Shown here piece after piece: positions 62,204-64,000 of a DNA stretch of 64,000 nucleotides (positions are counted from its first letter, which is position 1; each line of letters starts with the position of its first letter). The DNA lies in NCBI RefSeq assembly GCF_023195895.1, contig NZ_JALPRK010000023.1, forward strand, positions 18,705 through 82,704, in the 5' to 3' direction. A program made the position numbers and the translations under genes. A model generated the notes under the pieces. It had not been told where the DNA came from and ran no database searches. It worked only from the letters and a program-made list of their open reading frames with translations. The DNA is from Paenibacillus mellifer. Its GTDB lineage: Bacteria > Bacillota > Bacilli > Paenibacillales > Paenibacillaceae.

Positions 62204-62767
62204 TTAAAAGGCACCTACAGGTTCCTGTACTTTTTGATACATCGTGCCTAAAGTAGCCATTGTTGAAGCCGGCGCCGGTTCAAGCGGATAATACCCCTTC
62301 TTCGCCATCCATTGCCACACATCGTAAGCGTGGTGGGAACTCATGCAAAAAGCATGCTCCAGGAAGCTGCGGATCTCCGGATGGCTCATTTCCATCGCTG
62401 CCCATGCATATTCGCGGCCTGCCCGTTTTAATGTCAGCAAATAGGCCGTCGCGATTTCGCGGTCATTAAATTGCTGAACCTCCGTTCTCGGCATCACCGG
62501 AACGGGGACCGTCGGCGCGCTCGTAAAGGATTGCAGCACCGGCGTCAAATCGGGAATTGGAAGCCGTCCGGTGGCTCCCTCCATTTTACTCAAAAACTCG
62601 ACCTTCATATTATAGTCTTGAATGTGTAGAGGAAAATGTCGCTGCAGGATCGACTTGAGTTCAGGGTCTTGAACCTGATTCATAAAACAGGCCATGTTCG
62701 TGATGGAATTGACACAGCTTAAAGTCAGCTCGTTTAAATCTTGCGCTTCATGTGCGGCCAAATGCAT
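62204..62767 (-). CDS. Spore coat CotF-like protein
   Basis: 187 residues, helical, with the ferritin-like coat F pattern: N-terminal DLNELTLSCVNSITNMACFM, then ATAYLLTLKRAGREYAWAAM and C-terminal MSSHHAYDVWQWMAKKGYYP. It ends in a Pro/Ala/Ser/Thr tail. Such proteins occur in the spore coat of Bacillus. AAGGAGGGG precedes the ATG. It is divergent from the related gene at 62965. Confidence 0.75.
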   Translation of the reverse strand: MHLAAHEAQDLNELTLSCVNSITNMACFMNQVQDPELKSILQRHFPLHIQDYNMKVEFLSKMEGATGRLPIPDLTPVLQSFTSAPTVPVPVMPRTEVQQFNDREIATAYLLTLKRAGREYAWAAMEMSHPEIRSFLEHAFCMSSHHAYDVWQWMAKKGYYPLEPAPASTMATLGTMYQKVQEPVGAF

Positions 62768-62964
62768 ATCAATATGCCCCTCCTTGGATATGATGGATCA
62801 AACCACCCTTAGCGTGCACCCTCCGCCGTTTCCTATGCAGATTCCGTGACGGCGATCGGTCCCAACTCTCACAAAATAAGGTCGCCAGGTTTTTTACAGG
62901 GACAATTACCCATTTTCATCCGGGCGAATATAATGAACTAATTCTAACCATGGAGTGTGAAATT

Positions 62965-63450
62965 GTGGATAATACATGGAACCATGAACACTTAGCCTGG
63001 CATGAAACGATGGAGTTGCACGAGCTAGTCGCTTTTCAATCTACGCATTTAACGGTTTTCAAGAAGAAACTGCCTACCATTCAAGAGCCTGCCCTCAAAG
63101 CGCTTTACGCCGAAACGATCAAAACGCTGGAGCAAAATTTACGCGAATTGCTGAAATTTTATCCGATGGCTCCGACCATGGCTCGTAACACGTCGCCGGA
63201 CATGACGGCTGTGGAAGCAGCCACGCTGCTTGGTTTTCTGAAGACGGCTGTGCGTAACTACGCCATCGCTATCACCGAAACCGCCACTCCGCAGCTTCGT
63301 GATACCTTCCAGAAACAGCTGCTCGGGGCGATATCGTTGCATGCCAAGGTGTTCAACTTTATGTATCAGCGTGGGTTTTATCCGTCTTACAATTTGGAGC
63401 AGCTGCTTGCAAACGATGTAAAAATGGCCAACAACGCGTTAAATATGTAA
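62965..63450 (+). CDS. Spore coat CotF-like protein
   Basis: 161 residues from a GTG at 62965 with GGAGTG 7 nt upstream; an ATG at 62950 overlaps that site. N-terminal HETMELHELVAFQSTHLTVF and C-terminal FNFMYQRGFYPSYNLEQLLA mark the coat F family. It shares fold and C-terminal pattern with the divergent neighbour, so the two may be an old duplication. Confidence 0.75.
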   Translation: MDNTWNHEHLAWHETMELHELVAFQSTHLTVFKKKLPTIQEPALKALYAETIKTLEQNLRELLKFYPMAPTMARNTSPDMTAVEAATLLGFLKTAVRNYAIAITETATPQLRDTFQKQLLGAISLHAKVFNFMYQRGFYPSYNLEQLLANDVKMANNALNM

Positions 63451-63455
63451 TCATG

Positions 63456-63483
63456 CGAAAGCCCCGTATTAGCGGGGCTTTCG
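63456..63483 (+). terminator. Terminator
   Basis: CGAAAGCCCCG-TATTAG-CGGGGCTTTCG, directly after the CotF-like gene; also usable by the minus-strand gene at 63501. Confidence 0.85.
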
Positions 63484-63500
63484 TTGGCTTTACATAGCTA

Positions 63501-63671
63501 TTATTTTTTTCGTTCCTTCTCCTCGGGTTCGTCATATTTATTGATATGCGCCGTAATGGCCTCCACTGCCTCGTTGACATTCGTAGTGGCGGGGACTTCC
63601 TTCACTTCATCTTCAGTCTTATCTAGAAAATTTTGATGATCCGCACGGATCACTTCGATTTTATTGCTCAT
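63501..63671 (-). CDS. 56-residue acidic protein of unknown function
   Basis: ATG at 63671 with GGAGGTCAAAAC before it; reading frame of 57 codons to TAA at 63501. The product starts MSNKIEVIRADHQNFLDKTE, is rich in Glu and Lys, contains VNEAVEAITAHINKY and ends EEKERKK. The ideal ribosome site and the terminator after it make this a real gene. Family unknown; a small spore or stress protein is only a guess. Confidence 0.65.
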   Translation of the reverse strand: MSNKIEVIRADHQNFLDKTEDEVKEVPATTNVNEAVEAITAHINKYDEPEEKERKK

Positions 63672-63863
63672 GTTTTGACCTCCAGACGAATTTAGTTAAC
63701 ATAATATTTGTTACGTAATTTTACTTCCTGCTAGAGATATGTTCAGGAATAGCGTTTGCAGGCAAGTTCTGCGATATGTTTGGTAAATCCGTCCGTTGGG
63801 TGCCGGACGGTCAAAATTTTGTCGCGGAGTTCATGTAACCTACCGGGTCGCCTATTCGTAATT

Positions 63864-63939
63864 CCTGCAAAAGTGCAGGCTTTTGGAGCCTAAACACCTG
63901 AGATGCCCTCGATCCAAAAAACACTCGCACTTTTGCAGG
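63864..63939. repeat. CCTGCAAAAGTGC inverted repeat
   Basis: CCTGCAAAAGTGC (63864-63876) and its complement GCACTTTTGCAGG (63927-63939) face each other across 50 nt. The left arm is also a local hairpin (CCTGCA-AAAG-TGCAGG). The 12-mer CTGCAAAAGTGC recurs at 13174-13185 upstream of the ECF sigma gene. The gap 63672-64000 otherwise shows a CCGTCCG/CGGACGG hairpin near 63790 and no ORF I can support. Confidence 0.65.
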
Positions 63940-63958
63940 TTTTTCCTTAGGCTGCATA

Positions 63959-63995
63959 CAAAAAGAGCACTACCGAATCAACGGTAGTGCTCTTT
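63959..63995. terminator. Terminator at the right edge
   Basis: AAAGAGCACTACCG-N6-CGGTAGTGCTCTTT, a 14-bp perfect stem, probably ending a minus-strand gene beyond the window. Confidence 0.85.
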
Positions 63996-64000
63996 CCTCT

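Overview
The window looks like chromosomal DNA of a spore-forming, facultatively anaerobic member of the Bacillota, most probably a Paenibacillus-type organism. The evidence is moderate GC content, strong AGGAGG-type ribosome sites, spore-coat CotF-like and DUF3231 proteins, the phosphosulfolactate genes that make spore 3-sulfolactate in Bacillus, a BceRSAB peptide-antibiotic module, a protein with a copper-amine-oxidase-like stalk domain, and an NreABC-controlled nitrate respiration locus. I see no rRNA, tRNA, CRISPR array or prophage.

Layout. 0.1-2.2 kb: secreted GxGYxYP protein. 2.3-6.8 kb: BceRSAB-like regulator, kinase and ABC transporter with an operator-like inverted repeat. 6.8-7.9 kb: stand-alone bioB with a BirA-type operator. 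8.0-13.8 kb: LysM/M14 peptidase, aldo/keto reductase, stalk-domain protein, ECF sigma factor with putative anti-sigma protein, DUF3231 protein. 13.8-17.0 kb: sulfolactate genes comB and comA around an MFS transporter. 17.2-28.8 kb: nitrate respiration block (narGHJI-nreABC-hemerythrin, then narK with a fused PAS domain and a second hemerythrin-like gene). 28.8-34.6 kb: GNAT, NUDIX, a Crp regulator between two YdcZ half-transporters, and a divergent MarR/MFS pair with two operators.

34.6-51.6 kb: the most unusual region. A divergent IclR regulator faces a 16-kb one-directional series encoding 5-oxoprolinase subunits PxpB and PxpC, an ABC importer, a UbiD-family decarboxylase, PxpA, an FAD/2Fe-2S oxidoreductase pair, a three-subunit molybdenum hydroxylase, a 4,5-dihydroxyphthalate-decarboxylase-like protein, and the cofactor proteins XdhC and MocA. 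This reads as import, hydroxylation, redox change, decarboxylation and ATP-driven lactam opening of an unknown cyclic, perhaps N-heterocyclic, acid.

51.6-64 kb: MurB-like protein; YebC preceded by a heptamer microsatellite of ribosome-site-like units; a transposase-like gene that has lost its catalytic residues and whose promoter carries two LexA-like boxes; a 10-bp minisatellite; an ABC-F ATPase; an AraC/aldo-keto reductase pair fused onto an arsenic operon (arsR-acr3-arsC, and divergently a small Cys-rich ORF with arsM); two CotF-like coat genes; and a 56-codon gene. The strongest candidates for undescribed biology are the molybdenum hydroxylase/UbiD/Pxp catabolic locus, the SOS-type promoter on a domesticated IS1595-like transposase, and the NarK-PAS fusion.
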